Source: Bacteroidales bacterium (GTDB taxonomy: Bacteria > Bacteroidota > Bacteroidia > Bacteroidales > UBA932). From it: a DNA stretch of 53,810 bases. Position 1 is the stretch's first letter. Every line of letters starts with the position of its first letter. Made by a program: the position numbers and the translations under genes. Below, in pieces: positions 21,786-30,241 of the stretch. The stretch lies in contig JAFXPV010000083.1 in assembly GCA_017527625.1 (NCBI GenBank), positions 1-53,810 of the forward strand, read 5' to 3'. The notes beneath the pieces were generated by a model that did no database searches, was not told the origin of the DNA, and saw only the letters and a program-made list of their open reading frames with translations.

Positions 21786-24671
21786 ATGAAGAAATTCGTT
21801 TTCTTGATATTAGTGCTTTCGCTGCTGTGCACCACGGCTCAGGCCCAGGTGATTATTTTGAATGAGAGTCTTTTCCAGGGCAGGATGTCTGAAATCAAGA
21901 CAACTGTGCTGGACTCACTGACCAGCGAGCCGATTCCCTTCGCATCTGTCTATGTCATCCCGTCAAAGGATACGACCATAACCAATTTCACCCTTTCTGA
22001 CGCCAAGGGCGAGGCAACGCTCGACGAAGTGCCTTACGGCAGCTATGTCTTCCATGTAGAGATGATGGGCTACAAGCCTTACGTGGCCGAACGCTACTTC
22101 CGTGAAAGCGAGGTCAACCTCGGGACAATCCGTCTGCAGCAGGACGAACTCTTCCTGCAGGCAGCCACGATTACCGATGTCGGCAATCCCATCGTCATCA
22201 AGCAGGACACCGTGGAGTTCAACGCCTCTTCCTTCCGCGTGGGAGCCAACGCCATGCTGAAAGACCTACTGCAGCGCATGCCGGGCATGGAGATAACAGA
22301 AGACGGCAAGGTGAAATTCAACGGCGAGGAGATTGACAAACTCACGGTAGGCGGAAGGACCTTCTTCTTCAATGACCAGTCCACGGCCCTCAACAACCTT
22401 CCTGCGGCTATCGTGGACAAGATTCGCGTGATAGACCGCGAGTCGGAGGATACAAGGGCGACAGGCATTGAAGACGGCTCCCGCGAGAAGGTACTGGACG
22501 TGGCCCTGAAGAAGGAATATGAGAAAGGATGGTTCGGCAATGTGGGGTTGAAATTGGGCACTACGGTTGGCGACAAGGACGACGACAATCCCATGCGCGA
22601 TGACCGCGGCCTTCTTTGGAACGGGAATGCGTTGTTGTCAGCCTACGGCGAGAAGGACCAGCTGACAGTCATCGCGAACGCGCAGAATATTGACGACTCC
22701 AACATTGTCATCTTTATGTCGGGCGATGACGGAGAGATGACACAGTTGAACCAGGGCCTTTCTTCTGCCGCCCAATTTGGCGTGAACGCCAATACTTCCC
22801 GCATCAAGGGGGTGGAATCCACGGCGGGCGTAAGCTACAAATATACCGACACCGATTCCGGATCCATGACCGACAGGACGACTTATCAGAATGACGGTAA
22901 TCTGAAATCTTCCACTGAGAACACCGGCAAGCAGTATTCAAATGCAGTGAGCGCCAACCTGGAGTTTGAAAAGGAAGAGGGCAATGTATGGTTCCACATC
23001 AGACCTACAATCTATTTCACCAGGACGGAGAGCTCTGCGAACGCCTCCTCTGAAATTTTCCGGGAGGGAGCCTTTGTCAACAGCTCCGATAATTCATCGC
23101 ACAGCCTGTCAGAAAGCTTATCCCCCGAGTATGATGCCGATATCACTTTCCGGAATCTTGGAGGAAAGAAAGGGCGCAGTCTGCAACTTAATTCATACGC
23201 CGATTTCGATATCAATAGAGGAAATAGCGCTGAGAATTCCCAACTGACGATGGTTGGCGGAAAAGACATCCGAACGATGAGGTATGATACCGGCGGAACC
23301 AGTTCCTGGATACAGGAATCTGTTACTTACACGGAGCCTCTCGGCGAGAAATGGACGCTGTCTCCTTCGGCGATGGTAGAGATCTCGAAGCGCGACAACA
23401 TCAGGGACGCTTTTGACGCCGCCGGAAGGAACGACTATTACAGTTCGGTGAGTCGGAACAAATCGATTCAACAGCAATATGGCATGACCGTCCAGTACAA
23501 GTTCGGAGAACAAAGCTGGATTACACTCGGCGGCCGTGTATTGGGAATCCTGAACGAAACCTATTCAAAGAGTTACGGCATCGAAGAGACGACAGGAAAG
23601 GATGAATGGAACTGGCACATAGTTCCCAACTTCCGCTTCCAGCACAACAAGGGGATGGACCGTTTCTACCTGACAGTCACAGGCTATAGCGAACGTCCTT
23701 CTTCTTCCCGCATGCTGCCGGTGCTGAACATCACTGACCCGTCGAGACTCAGCTTGGGTAATGTCTACCTGCGGCCATATACCCAGACATATTTCAGCAG
23801 CGACTGGACAAGGAACAACACGAAGAAATTCTCCACCCTGATGGTTTATCTCTTCGGTCAGCTGAATGATTCCCCTATCAGCTATGCCCGCTGGTACGAT
23901 GCTGACGGCATATTGTATTCTATTCCCGTGAATTCGCGAAAGCCGAGTCTTACGGCAACGTTCAATGCTAATTATACCACACCGCTGGACGCAAAGAAGA
24001 ACTGGTCGCTGACGCTGAGCGGATACGCGAATTATGTCTCATCAGTCAGCTACCAGGCCCGGACAACGCTGCCGGGGTTGGACAAGGACAACTTCGACTA
24101 CTCTTCGTTCATGGCAGACTTCTGGGGTAATGCAGCAGGAGACCGCTTCTACAGCGGTAAGAGCGGTTTCGGAGAAAGTTTCACACGCTCCTTCAGCCCC
24201 AATGCAACCATCAGTGTCAGATACAACAAAGACCGTTATTCCTTCTCTTTAATGGCTAATACCAGTGGCTACATCGTTCGCTACTCCCTGGATCCGAGCG
24301 TTAACATGAATACGCTGGACACCCACCTGACAGCTAGCGGCTCATATATTTCCAAACACGAATTCGAGTTTAATACAGATATTGCGTACGTCTTCTACAA
24401 GGGCTATGCTAATGGATACGGCCAGCCGGAGTGGCGCTGGAACGCGGAAATCTCAAAGAACATAGGGGCCTTCAACCTGAGCCTCACAATCCATGACATC
24501 CTGAACCAGACGACGAATCTTACCCACACGGTCACTGCCAACTACGAGGAAGACAGCTATCGCCTCATCATGGGCCGCTACTTCCTCTTCGGCATCAAGT
24601 GGAACTTCGGCAAGATGAATGCCTCCCACAGCCAGCGCGCTTCGGACGCAATGTGGAACATGCTGTTCTAA
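21786..24671 (+). CDS. Outer-membrane beta-barrel protein with CarboxypepD-regulatory-like domain
   Basis: This 961-residue outer-membrane protein of the TonB-dependent-receptor-like beta-barrel class has a signal peptide (to about residue 20). It is followed by a carboxypeptidase-regulatory-like Ig fold (about 37-115; LDSLTSEPIPFASVYVIPSKD), a plug-like segment (NAMLKDLLQRMPGMEI, FNGEEIDKLTVGGR, LPAAIVDKIRVIDRE) and a long Tyr/Asn-rich barrel ending in an aromatic residue (NMLF). It has no SusD partner, so a SusC role is not supported; members are often annotated as outer-membrane beta-barrel family protein with unknown ligand. It contains 13 CATG sites, whereas flanking resident DNA has essentially none, and it uses C before ATG codons freely. 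This points to recent acquisition. Confidence 0.85.
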   Translation: MKKFVFLILVLSLLCTTAQAQVIILNESLFQGRMSEIKTTVLDSLTSEPIPFASVYVIPSKDTTITNFTLSDAKGEATLDEVPYGSYVFHVEMMGYKPYVAERYFRESEVNLGTIRLQQDELFLQAATITDVGNPIVIKQDTVEFNASSFRVGANAMLKDLLQRMPGMEITEDGKVKFNGEEIDKLTVGGRTFFFNDQSTALNNLPAAIVDKIRVIDRESEDTRATGIEDGSREKVLDVALKKEYEKGWFGNVGLKLGTTVGDKDDDNPMRDDRGLLWNGNALLSAYGEKDQLTVIANAQNIDDSNIVIFMSGDDGEMTQLNQGLSSAAQFGVNANTSRIKGVESTAGVSYKYTDTDSGSMTDRTTYQNDGNLKSSTENTGKQYSNAVSANLEFEKEEGNVWFHIRPTIYFTRTESSANASSEIFREGAFVNSSDNSSHSLSESLSPEYDADITFRNLGGKKGRSLQLNSYADFDINRGNSAENSQLTMVGGKDIRTMRYDTGGTSSWIQESVTYTEPLGEKWTLSPSAMVEISKRDNIRDAFDAAGRNDYYSSVSRNKSIQQQYGMTVQYKFGEQSWITLGGRVLGILNETYSKSYGIEETTGKDEWNWHIVPNFRFQHNKGMDRFYLTVTGYSERPSSSRMLPVLNITDPSRLSLGNVYLRPYTQTYFSSDWTRNNTKKFSTLMVYLFGQLNDSPISYARWYDADGILYSIPVNSRKPSLTATFNANYTTPLDAKKNWSLTLSGYANYVSSVSYQARTTLPGLDKDNFDYSSFMADFWGNAAGDRFYSGKSGFGESFTRSFSPNATISVRYNKDRYSFSLMANTSGYIVRYSLDPSVNMNTLDTHLTASGSYISKHEFEFNTDIAYVFYKGYANGYGQPEWRWNAEISKNIGAFNLSLTIHDILNQTTNLTHTVTANYEEDSYRLIMGRYFLFGIKWNFGKMNASHSQRASDAMWNMLF

Positions 24672-24675
24672 ACTG

Positions 24676-24704
24676 TTGCCACAGAAGGAAATTGATTATC
24701 TTTG
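24676..24704 (+). promoter_or_regulatory. Promoter of the steroid-reductase operon
   Basis: TTG (24676-24678), an 18-base spacer and TATCTTTG (24697-24704) fit the Bacteroidota promoter very well. The ATG of the first gene begins only five bases after the box, so the transcript would start at or next to the start codon (leaderless or nearly so). Confidence 0.7.
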
Positions 24705-24721
24705 CAGAGATGACTGCACTG
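24694..24721 (+). repeat. Right copy of near-repeat flanking the barrel gene
   Basis: This is the partner of the segment at 21548-21575 (22 of 28 positions identical). Here it spans the -7 box and first codons of the SDR gene. Confidence 0.35.
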
Positions 24722-25477
24722 ATAACAGGTGGAAGCTCCGGGATGGGGCTGGAATTCGCACGGCAACTCGCGGAGCGAGGGTATGATCTGATTCTGGTGA
24801 GCAACCGGCAAGAAGAGCTGGACGCCGCCGCAGAATCGTTGCGCAAACAGTATGCTGTCGCAGTTACCACCCGTTTCCAGGACTTGGCGCAGACAGACTC
24901 CGCAGACCTTCTCTATGCCTGGTGCACAGAAGAGGCAGGAATACTTCCCGACATCGTGGTGAACGACGCCGGGATGTTCTTTTTCAAAGAACTGGAGACT
25001 GCCGACCTGGACCGCGTGCAGGCTATGCTGAATCTGCACGTGACGACGGTCACGCGCATCTGCATCCTCTTCGGCGACGCAATGCGCAGGCGGGGGAGCG
25101 GCTACATCCTGAATATCTCATCTATGGCCGCCCGGCTGCCGGTGCCTGGCATCACCATCTATTCGGCGACGAAGGCCTATCTGAAGAGTTTCGGCAAGTC
25201 TTTTTCTTTCGAAATGAAACCCTACGGCGTAGGAGTGACAACAGTCTGCCCAGCAGCAATCGCTACGCCGCTTTACCGTCTCAGCGAAAAGTGGCTGCGC
25301 AGGGGCGTACGAATCGGCGTCATCCGCACCCCGCAGTGGCTGGTCGCACGCGCCCTGCGTGCGATGTTCCGTGGCCGCCGTGTCATCAGTCCTTCTTTTA
25401 TGAATATATATCTTCCTTTCCTCATAGCACTGCTTCCCGCTCCGGTCGAGGCGGCTCTGTGGAAAAAGTTAAAGTAG
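24710..25477 (+). CDS. Short-chain dehydrogenase/reductase (candidate hydroxysteroid dehydrogenase)
   Basis: This is a 255-residue classical SDR. TGGSSGMG (residues about 6-13) is the dinucleotide-binding glycine motif, NISS carries the catalytic Ser and YSATK gives the Tyr-Lys pair; the usual NNAG reads NDAG. The C-terminus is hydrophobic, as in membrane-associated ketoreductases of the 17-beta-HSD12 style. I chose ATG 24710 because it follows a strong promoter by five bases and begins directly at the Rossmann strand; the open frame to the left runs into the barrel gene. It is first of four tightly spaced genes with a 5-alpha-reductase, so oxidation or reduction of a steroid hydroxyl/ketone is likely but unproven. 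Confidence 0.85.
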   Translation: MTALITGGSSGMGLEFARQLAERGYDLILVSNRQEELDAAAESLRKQYAVAVTTRFQDLAQTDSADLLYAWCTEEAGILPDIVVNDAGMFFFKELETADLDRVQAMLNLHVTTVTRICILFGDAMRRRGSGYILNISSMAARLPVPGITIYSATKAYLKSFGKSFSFEMKPYGVGVTTVCPAAIATPLYRLSEKWLRRGVRIGVIRTPQWLVARALRAMFRGRRVISPSFMNIYLPFLIALLPAPVEAALWKKLK

Positions 25478-25481
25478 CCTT

Positions 25482-26252
25482 ATGTTCAATCCCCACACAT
25501 TCAACCTCTTCCTGATAGGTATGGCCATCGTGGCCGCAGTAGTGTTCGTGTCGCTGTTCTTTGTAGACGCCGGCTACGGCAAATTCTACACTCCCAAGTG
25601 GGGCCCTTCGCTCGACAACCATCTCGGCTGGTTCCTTATGGAAGTGCCGGTGTTTATCGCTATGCTGGCTCTCTGGTGGTTCTCCGACCGCCGCAGCGAC
25701 GGCATCAGGCTGCTTTTCCTGCTGATCTTCGAACTGCACTATTTCCACCGATCCTTCATCTTCCCGCTTCAGCTGCGAGGGCACAGCCGTATGCCGCTGA
25801 GCATCGTGCTGATGGGGGCTGTCTTCAATACCCTCAACGCCTTTATGCAGGGCGGCTGGCTGTTCTACGTCTCACCCGTGGATTTCTACCCTGCCGGCTG
25901 GGTCAGGAGCCTTCCCTTCATAGCTGGTGTTGTCATCTTCGCAGTGGGGATGTATATCAACATCCAGTCCGACGGCATCATACGCAATCTGCGCAAGCCC
26001 GGAGACACAGCCCACTACCTGCCCAAAGACGGTATGTTCCGCTATGTGACCAGCGCCAACTACTTCGGCGAATTTATGGAGTGGGTGGGCTTTGCCATCC
26101 TGACCTGGTCCTGGGCCGGAGCAGTCTTCGCGCTCTGGACCTTCGCCAACCTGGCTCCGCGTGCCGCCCGTATCTATGACCTCTACAGCCGGGAGTTCCC
26201 TGACGAGCTCGATACGAGCCGCGTGAAGCGGATACTGCCGTTCATTTACTGA
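25482..26252 (+). CDS. Steroid 5-alpha-reductase family protein
   Basis: This 256-residue integral membrane enzyme of the 3-oxo-5-alpha-steroid 4-dehydrogenase family (PF02544 type) uses NADPH to reduce the delta4 double bond of 3-oxo steroids to the 5-alpha product. It has about six hydrophobic segments. The C-terminal signature is complete: GMFRYVTSANYFGEFMEW, followed by a helix, LAPRAARIYDLY and a terminal RVKRILPFIY. This is very close in pattern to animal SRD5A1 (YVTAANYFGEIMEW). ELHYFHRSFIFPL earlier is also family-typical. It starts four bases after the SDR stop and ends ten bases before the OYE gene. Bile-acid or steroid intermediates are the expected substrates in a gut setting; lipid enoyl substrates are an alternative. 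Confidence 0.9.
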   Translation: MFNPHTFNLFLIGMAIVAAVVFVSLFFVDAGYGKFYTPKWGPSLDNHLGWFLMEVPVFIAMLALWWFSDRRSDGIRLLFLLIFELHYFHRSFIFPLQLRGHSRMPLSIVLMGAVFNTLNAFMQGGWLFYVSPVDFYPAGWVRSLPFIAGVVIFAVGMYINIQSDGIIRNLRKPGDTAHYLPKDGMFRYVTSANYFGEFMEWVGFAILTWSWAGAVFALWTFANLAPRAARIYDLYSREFPDELDTSRVKRILPFIY

Positions 26253-26262
26253 TATCTGCGCT

Positions 26263-27513
26263 ATGAACAATACTGACCCCCAGTCTTCTCCCATTTTTAC
26301 TCCCGTAACAATCGGCCCGGTGACGCTGCGAAACCGCGTAATCCGCTCCGCCGCTTTCGAGAATATGGCATACGGCAACAGCCCCACCAAGGATCTCTAT
26401 GACTATCACGTGGCTGTGGCACGCGGAGGGGTGGGGATGACTACGCTCGCCTATGCCTCGGTGAACCGTAGCGGCCTTTCTTTCGACGGCCAGCTCTGGA
26501 TGCGCGAAGAGATAGTTCCGGGGCTTAAAAAGATAACCGACGATGTCCACGCCGCCGGGGCCAAGTGCTCCATCCAGCTGGGCCACTGCGGCAATATGAC
26601 CCACCGCGCCACTTGCGGATGTATGCCCGTAGGCGCATCGAGCGGGTTCAATCTATATTCTCCTACTTTCGTGCGGGGACTCAGGAAGGATGAGATAGAC
26701 TCTCTGGTGGAGGATTTCGGCAAGGCGGTGAACCTTGCCCGTGAAGCCGGTTTCGACTGTGTAGAGATCCACGCCGGCCACGGCTATCTGATAAGCCAGT
26801 TCCTGTCGCCTTACACCAACCATCGTCACGATGAATACGGGGGCTCGCTTGAGAACCGTATGCGCTTGATGCGGCGTGTGATAACGAAGGTCCTTGAGGC
26901 TGCCGGCGATGATATGGGAGTGATTGTGAAAATGAATATGCACGACGGTTTCCGCCGCGGTATGCAGCAGGCCGAGTGCCTTGAGGTCGCCCGTGAGCTG
27001 GAGCGGCTGGGAGTGCACGCAATAGTGCTTTCGGCGGGATTCGTGAGCAAGGCGCCGATGGAGGTGATGCGCGGGGCGATGCCGCTCAAGACACTGGCCC
27101 ACTATATGGATATGCGCAAGTTCTGGTGGCTGAAAGCCCTGGTCCGCCTTTTCGGCCGGATTATGATTCCCACAGTGCCATACAAGGAAGGATATTTCCT
27201 GGACGATGCGAAGCAGTTCCGTGCGGCCGTGAAGCTGCCGCTGATTTATGTCGGGGGACTGGTGTCGCGCTCCAAGATGGAAGAAGTGCTTGAGGCGGGA
27301 TTCCAGGGTCTGCAGGTAGCCCGTGCACTGGTGCGGGATACGGATTTCGTGAAGAAGCTGCAAAGAGGCGAGATTGACTGCAGCCCCTGCGGCCATTCCA
27401 ACTATTGCATAGGCCGGATGTATACCCTTGAAATGAAATGCAACCGCTGTGTGGCAGACCTGCCCAGTAATCTGAGCCGGGAAGTCGAAAAGGCAGAGGA
27501 GCGTTGGAGATGA
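26263..27513 (+). CDS. Old Yellow Enzyme-family flavin reductase (candidate delta4 5-beta-reductase)
   Basis: This 416-residue NADH:flavin oxidoreductase has a TIM barrel. Visible motifs: NRVIRSA near the N-terminus, HAGHGYLISQFLSPYTNHRHDEYGGS with the HxxH/Y substrate and FMN region, and a C-terminal Cys cluster with spacing C-x2-C-x5-C-x10-C-x2-C (about 372-395). The related bile-acid enzymes BaiCD/BaiH and 2,4-dienoyl-CoA reductase carry a 4Fe-4S Cys set at this place, usually with x3 rather than x5 in the second gap, plus a second NAD(P)H domain that is absent here. Context next to a 5-alpha-reductase suggests a delta4-3-oxo-steroid (5-beta) reductase. It overlaps the next gene by ATGA. 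Confidence 0.85.
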   Translation: MNNTDPQSSPIFTPVTIGPVTLRNRVIRSAAFENMAYGNSPTKDLYDYHVAVARGGVGMTTLAYASVNRSGLSFDGQLWMREEIVPGLKKITDDVHAAGAKCSIQLGHCGNMTHRATCGCMPVGASSGFNLYSPTFVRGLRKDEIDSLVEDFGKAVNLAREAGFDCVEIHAGHGYLISQFLSPYTNHRHDEYGGSLENRMRLMRRVITKVLEAAGDDMGVIVKMNMHDGFRRGMQQAECLEVARELERLGVHAIVLSAGFVSKAPMEVMRGAMPLKTLAHYMDMRKFWWLKALVRLFGRIMIPTVPYKEGYFLDDAKQFRAAVKLPLIYVGGLVSRSKMEEVLEAGFQGLQVARALVRDTDFVKKLQRGEIDCSPCGHSNYCIGRMYTLEMKCNRCVADLPSNLSREVEKAEERWR

Positions 27514-28316
27514 AAGACGGGGTGATAGTTACAGGTGCGACGGGCAGTATGGGCGCCGCTGCTGTCGAGGCTCTGGCACTCAAAGGCATCCCAGTCATTA
27601 TGGCCTGCCGCAACCTTCAGAAAGCTGAGGCGGTGCGAAACGCAATCCTTGGAAAAGTGCCGTCGGCAGACATTGAAATCCGGCTTGTAGATATGGCTTC
27701 GATGGCTTCTGTCCGCAGCTTTGCCGAAGGCGTCGAGGCGGGAAGCGCAGCAGCCCTTTTCAACAATGCGGGAGTCATCTCAAAAGGCTACAGCGTCACG
27801 GCAGACGGATTTGAAAACACTTTTTCAGTGAATTATTACGGACCCTGGCTGCTGACACAGCTGCTGCTGCCAAAGCTGCCCGAGGATGCGCGCATAGTGA
27901 ATATGGTATCGCTTACCTGCCGTTTCGCACCTCTGGACGAGCAGACACTGCACCCTACGGAGAAAGATTTCACCCAGCTGGGGACATATGCTCGCTCCAA
28001 GCGTGCTCTCATTTCTTACTCTATGGAGCTTGCGCGGCGCCATCCTTCGCTCAGGGTGAATCTTGCGGATCCGGGAATCGTAGCCTCCGATATGATCGAC
28101 CTCGGACACTGGTACGACCCGCTGGCGGATGCCATCTTCAAGCCTTTTTGCAGGCGGCCTCAGGCAGGCGTGCAGCCAGCCCTCCGCGCACTTTCATCGG
28201 AAGCGCATAACCGCTTTTTCATAGGGAAAGGAGACAGGGCCATCCCTGCCCGCTATCTCGATTCCGAGCTTGACGCCCGTATCTGGGATACCACAGAGAA
28301 AGCCCTGACGCTCTGA
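27510..28316 (+). CDS. Short-chain dehydrogenase/reductase (candidate 3-beta-hydroxysteroid dehydrogenase)
   Basis: This 268-residue SDR has GATGSMG as the dinucleotide-binding motif, NNAG, NMVS with the catalytic Ser, and YARSK as the Tyr/Lys pair. It resembles the retinol-dehydrogenase/WW-oxidoreductase-like branch. ATG 27510 overlaps the OYE stop (ATGA), implying translational coupling; a TTG six bases earlier is less likely. As last gene of the steroid-reductase operon, a 3-beta-HSDH role (as in the isoallolithocholate pathway of gut Bacteroidales) is a reasonable hypothesis, though substrate and stereochemistry cannot be read from the sequence. It is convergent with the SpoIIE phosphatase gene, with four bases between stops. 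Confidence 0.83.
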   Translation: MKDGVIVTGATGSMGAAAVEALALKGIPVIMACRNLQKAEAVRNAILGKVPSADIEIRLVDMASMASVRSFAEGVEAGSAAALFNNAGVISKGYSVTADGFENTFSVNYYGPWLLTQLLLPKLPEDARIVNMVSLTCRFAPLDEQTLHPTEKDFTQLGTYARSKRALISYSMELARRHPSLRVNLADPGIVASDMIDLGHWYDPLADAIFKPFCRRPQAGVQPALRALSSEAHNRFFIGKGDRAIPARYLDSELDARIWDTTEKALTL

Positions 28317-28320
28317 AAGA

Positions 28321-30237
28321 CTAGCTGAGCTTCAAGCACAGCAGGGTCATATCGTCGTTGGGGTCGGAGCCGTCACGATGCTTCTCGACGGCAGCTTTTA
28401 TCATTTCGATGACTTCGCTTGAGTTGCGTTTTCCTGCATTGGCCATCAGGTCGAGGATCTGCTGGTCTCCGAACAGTTCCTTGGCGGGATTCTCAGCTTC
28501 GTTGAGTCCGTCGGTGTAGAGGAGCATCATCTTCCCGCGGATGTCATCGATGCTTTCCTCCTCGAATTCGAAGCCTTTGAGCAGACCCAGAGGGAGGTTG
28601 GCGTGCTTCATTTCGAGGAATCTGCCGTCGAGGACCGGAGCGTTGTGCCCGCAGTTGCAATATTCAAGGCGGCCGCTGTCGGTGCGCAGAAGCGCTATGA
28701 ACATCGTCACGAACATATTGGCGTCGTTATTCTCCGACAGCTCGTTGTTCATATATGTGGCGATGTCCGAAGTTGAGCGGCCCTCTGCTGCCAGGACACG
28801 GAAAAGTTGCGCGCTCTGCGCCATAAATAGAGATGCCGGAACTCCCTTTCCGCTCACGTCGCCCACGCAGAAATAGATGCTCTTATCCTTTTCGACGTAT
28901 CCGTAGAGGTCGCCGCCGACTTCCTTGGCGGGTGTCATAGATGCCGACAGGTCAAGGCCCTTGCGGTCGGGGAAGACGCGGGGCAGCATACTCATCTGGA
29001 TGTCGCTGGCCACTCTCAACTCATTCTCGAGAGAAGCTGTCATCGCGGTGGTCCTCTTCAGCTCTTCGATATAATTCACCAGAGAATGCTGCATATTGCC
29101 GAACGACTGGCTCAACTGGCCGATTTCGTCGACACGGCCGTCATCCGGCAGTGTCTGGTCGAAATGTCCTTCGGCGATTGTTCCGGTCTGGAGGGCAAGC
29201 TTTTTCAAAGGTTCCAGCTCTTTGCTGACGATGCGCACAAAGACGAACAGCATCAGCAGCAAGCCGAACATCACGATTCCGACGACGATGCGTTTCAGAC
29301 GGGTATAGCCGCTGAATATGTCGCTTTCAGGGCAGACGATGGCCACGCTCCATCCGGTATTGCCGAGGGGCCTGAAGAATACATAGCTGTCGGCACCGTC
29401 GATGAAGAGCTGGCGCATACCTTCTTCTCCTCTGAGCATCGCGTGTCCGAGTTCTGAAATCGCAGGATTCGGTTTTTCCAGGGTTTCCGTAAAGATGGTC
29501 TGGTAGAACAGTTTCGACTTGTCGGGATGGACGAAGTAGGTGCCGCCTTCACCGATCATTATAGTGTAGGAGTTCGGGTAAGGCTTGACCGCAGAGATTG
29601 TATTTGACAGCCAGTCCAGCGAGATGTCAACAGACAAGGTGCCGATGAAAATACCGAAGTCGTCTTTCAGAGGCTTGCAGTAGGAGGCTATCATCGCCTC
29701 GTAGGTAACATCATCGGGATTGTAGTCAAAGAAAGGTTCAGTCCATACAGGGCGGTCCAGGAGTTTCGGCATCATAAACCAGTCCATATAGAAATACTCG
29801 TAGTGGTCGTTGCCCTCCTGAGTAGTCGTAATCACGCCGTTGTCATTCAGGGAGAAAGCAGAAAAGTAAAGCCCCCGGTCGCGGTAGTAGTAAGGTTCGA
29901 AGGCGATGGAGCATCCGTTCAGGAAAGGATTGTTCAGCAGGATCTGTCTTGAATAGACAAACATCGAATCGGGTTCGTTGATATGCGCCTTGATCTCCCA
30001 TTCCATATTGTCTGTGGCAATCTCCACCTTCTCAAGAATCGAATTCACGCGGAGATTGGTGTTTTCAAGCACCTGGGTTGCGCGGTTGACAGCCTCGCGC
30101 CGCACGGTGGAGAGTGACTGCGAGAACATAAATCCCAAGGAAATAAGGAAGATGAGAGCCGCGAAAGATACAATCCAGAGGCTCAGCTTCCTGGAGAGAG
30201 ACTGCTTGATGTATTCTGATAACTGGGGACGGGCCAT
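28321..30237 (-). CDS. Cache-HAMP-SpoIIE/PP2C membrane phosphatase
   Basis: This 638-residue sensor phosphatase has a TM helix near residues 20-40, a periplasmic dCache-like domain (about 45-295; YYYRDRGLYFSAF, SVDISLDWL, FVHPDKSKLFYQT), a second TM helix (about 310-330), HAMP (about 332-390), a coiled linker (SLENELRVASDIQMSMLPRVFP) and a SpoIIE/RsbU PP2C domain. The metal-binding segments are intact: GGDLYGYVEKD, GDVSGKGVPASLFMA, LYTDGLNEAEN and NDDMTLL. Such proteins dephosphorylate STAS anti-anti-sigma partners in partner-switching pathways; no partner is encoded here. It starts four bases after the binding-protein gene, suggesting that the two act together. Confidence 0.92.
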   Translation of the reverse strand: MARPQLSEYIKQSLSRKLSLWIVSFAALIFLISLGFMFSQSLSTVRREAVNRATQVLENTNLRVNSILEKVEIATDNMEWEIKAHINEPDSMFVYSRQILLNNPFLNGCSIAFEPYYYRDRGLYFSAFSLNDNGVITTTQEGNDHYEYFYMDWFMMPKLLDRPVWTEPFFDYNPDDVTYEAMIASYCKPLKDDFGIFIGTLSVDISLDWLSNTISAVKPYPNSYTIMIGEGGTYFVHPDKSKLFYQTIFTETLEKPNPAISELGHAMLRGEEGMRQLFIDGADSYVFFRPLGNTGWSVAIVCPESDIFSGYTRLKRIVVGIVMFGLLLMLFVFVRIVSKELEPLKKLALQTGTIAEGHFDQTLPDDGRVDEIGQLSQSFGNMQHSLVNYIEELKRTTAMTASLENELRVASDIQMSMLPRVFPDRKGLDLSASMTPAKEVGGDLYGYVEKDKSIYFCVGDVSGKGVPASLFMAQSAQLFRVLAAEGRSTSDIATYMNNELSENNDANMFVTMFIALLRTDSGRLEYCNCGHNAPVLDGRFLEMKHANLPLGLLKGFEFEEESIDDIRGKMMLLYTDGLNEAENPAKELFGDQQILDLMANAGKRNSSEVIEMIKAAVEKHRDGSDPNDDMTLLCLKLS

Positions 30238-30241
30238 AATA

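Noticed and set aside
21786..24671. Reading the barrel protein as SusC of a polysaccharide-utilisation locus
   Set aside because: No SusD partner follows, and the neighbouring genes are an SDR operon and a phosphatase stump. The N-terminal layout fits the generic CarboxypepD-regulatory plus barrel family instead.
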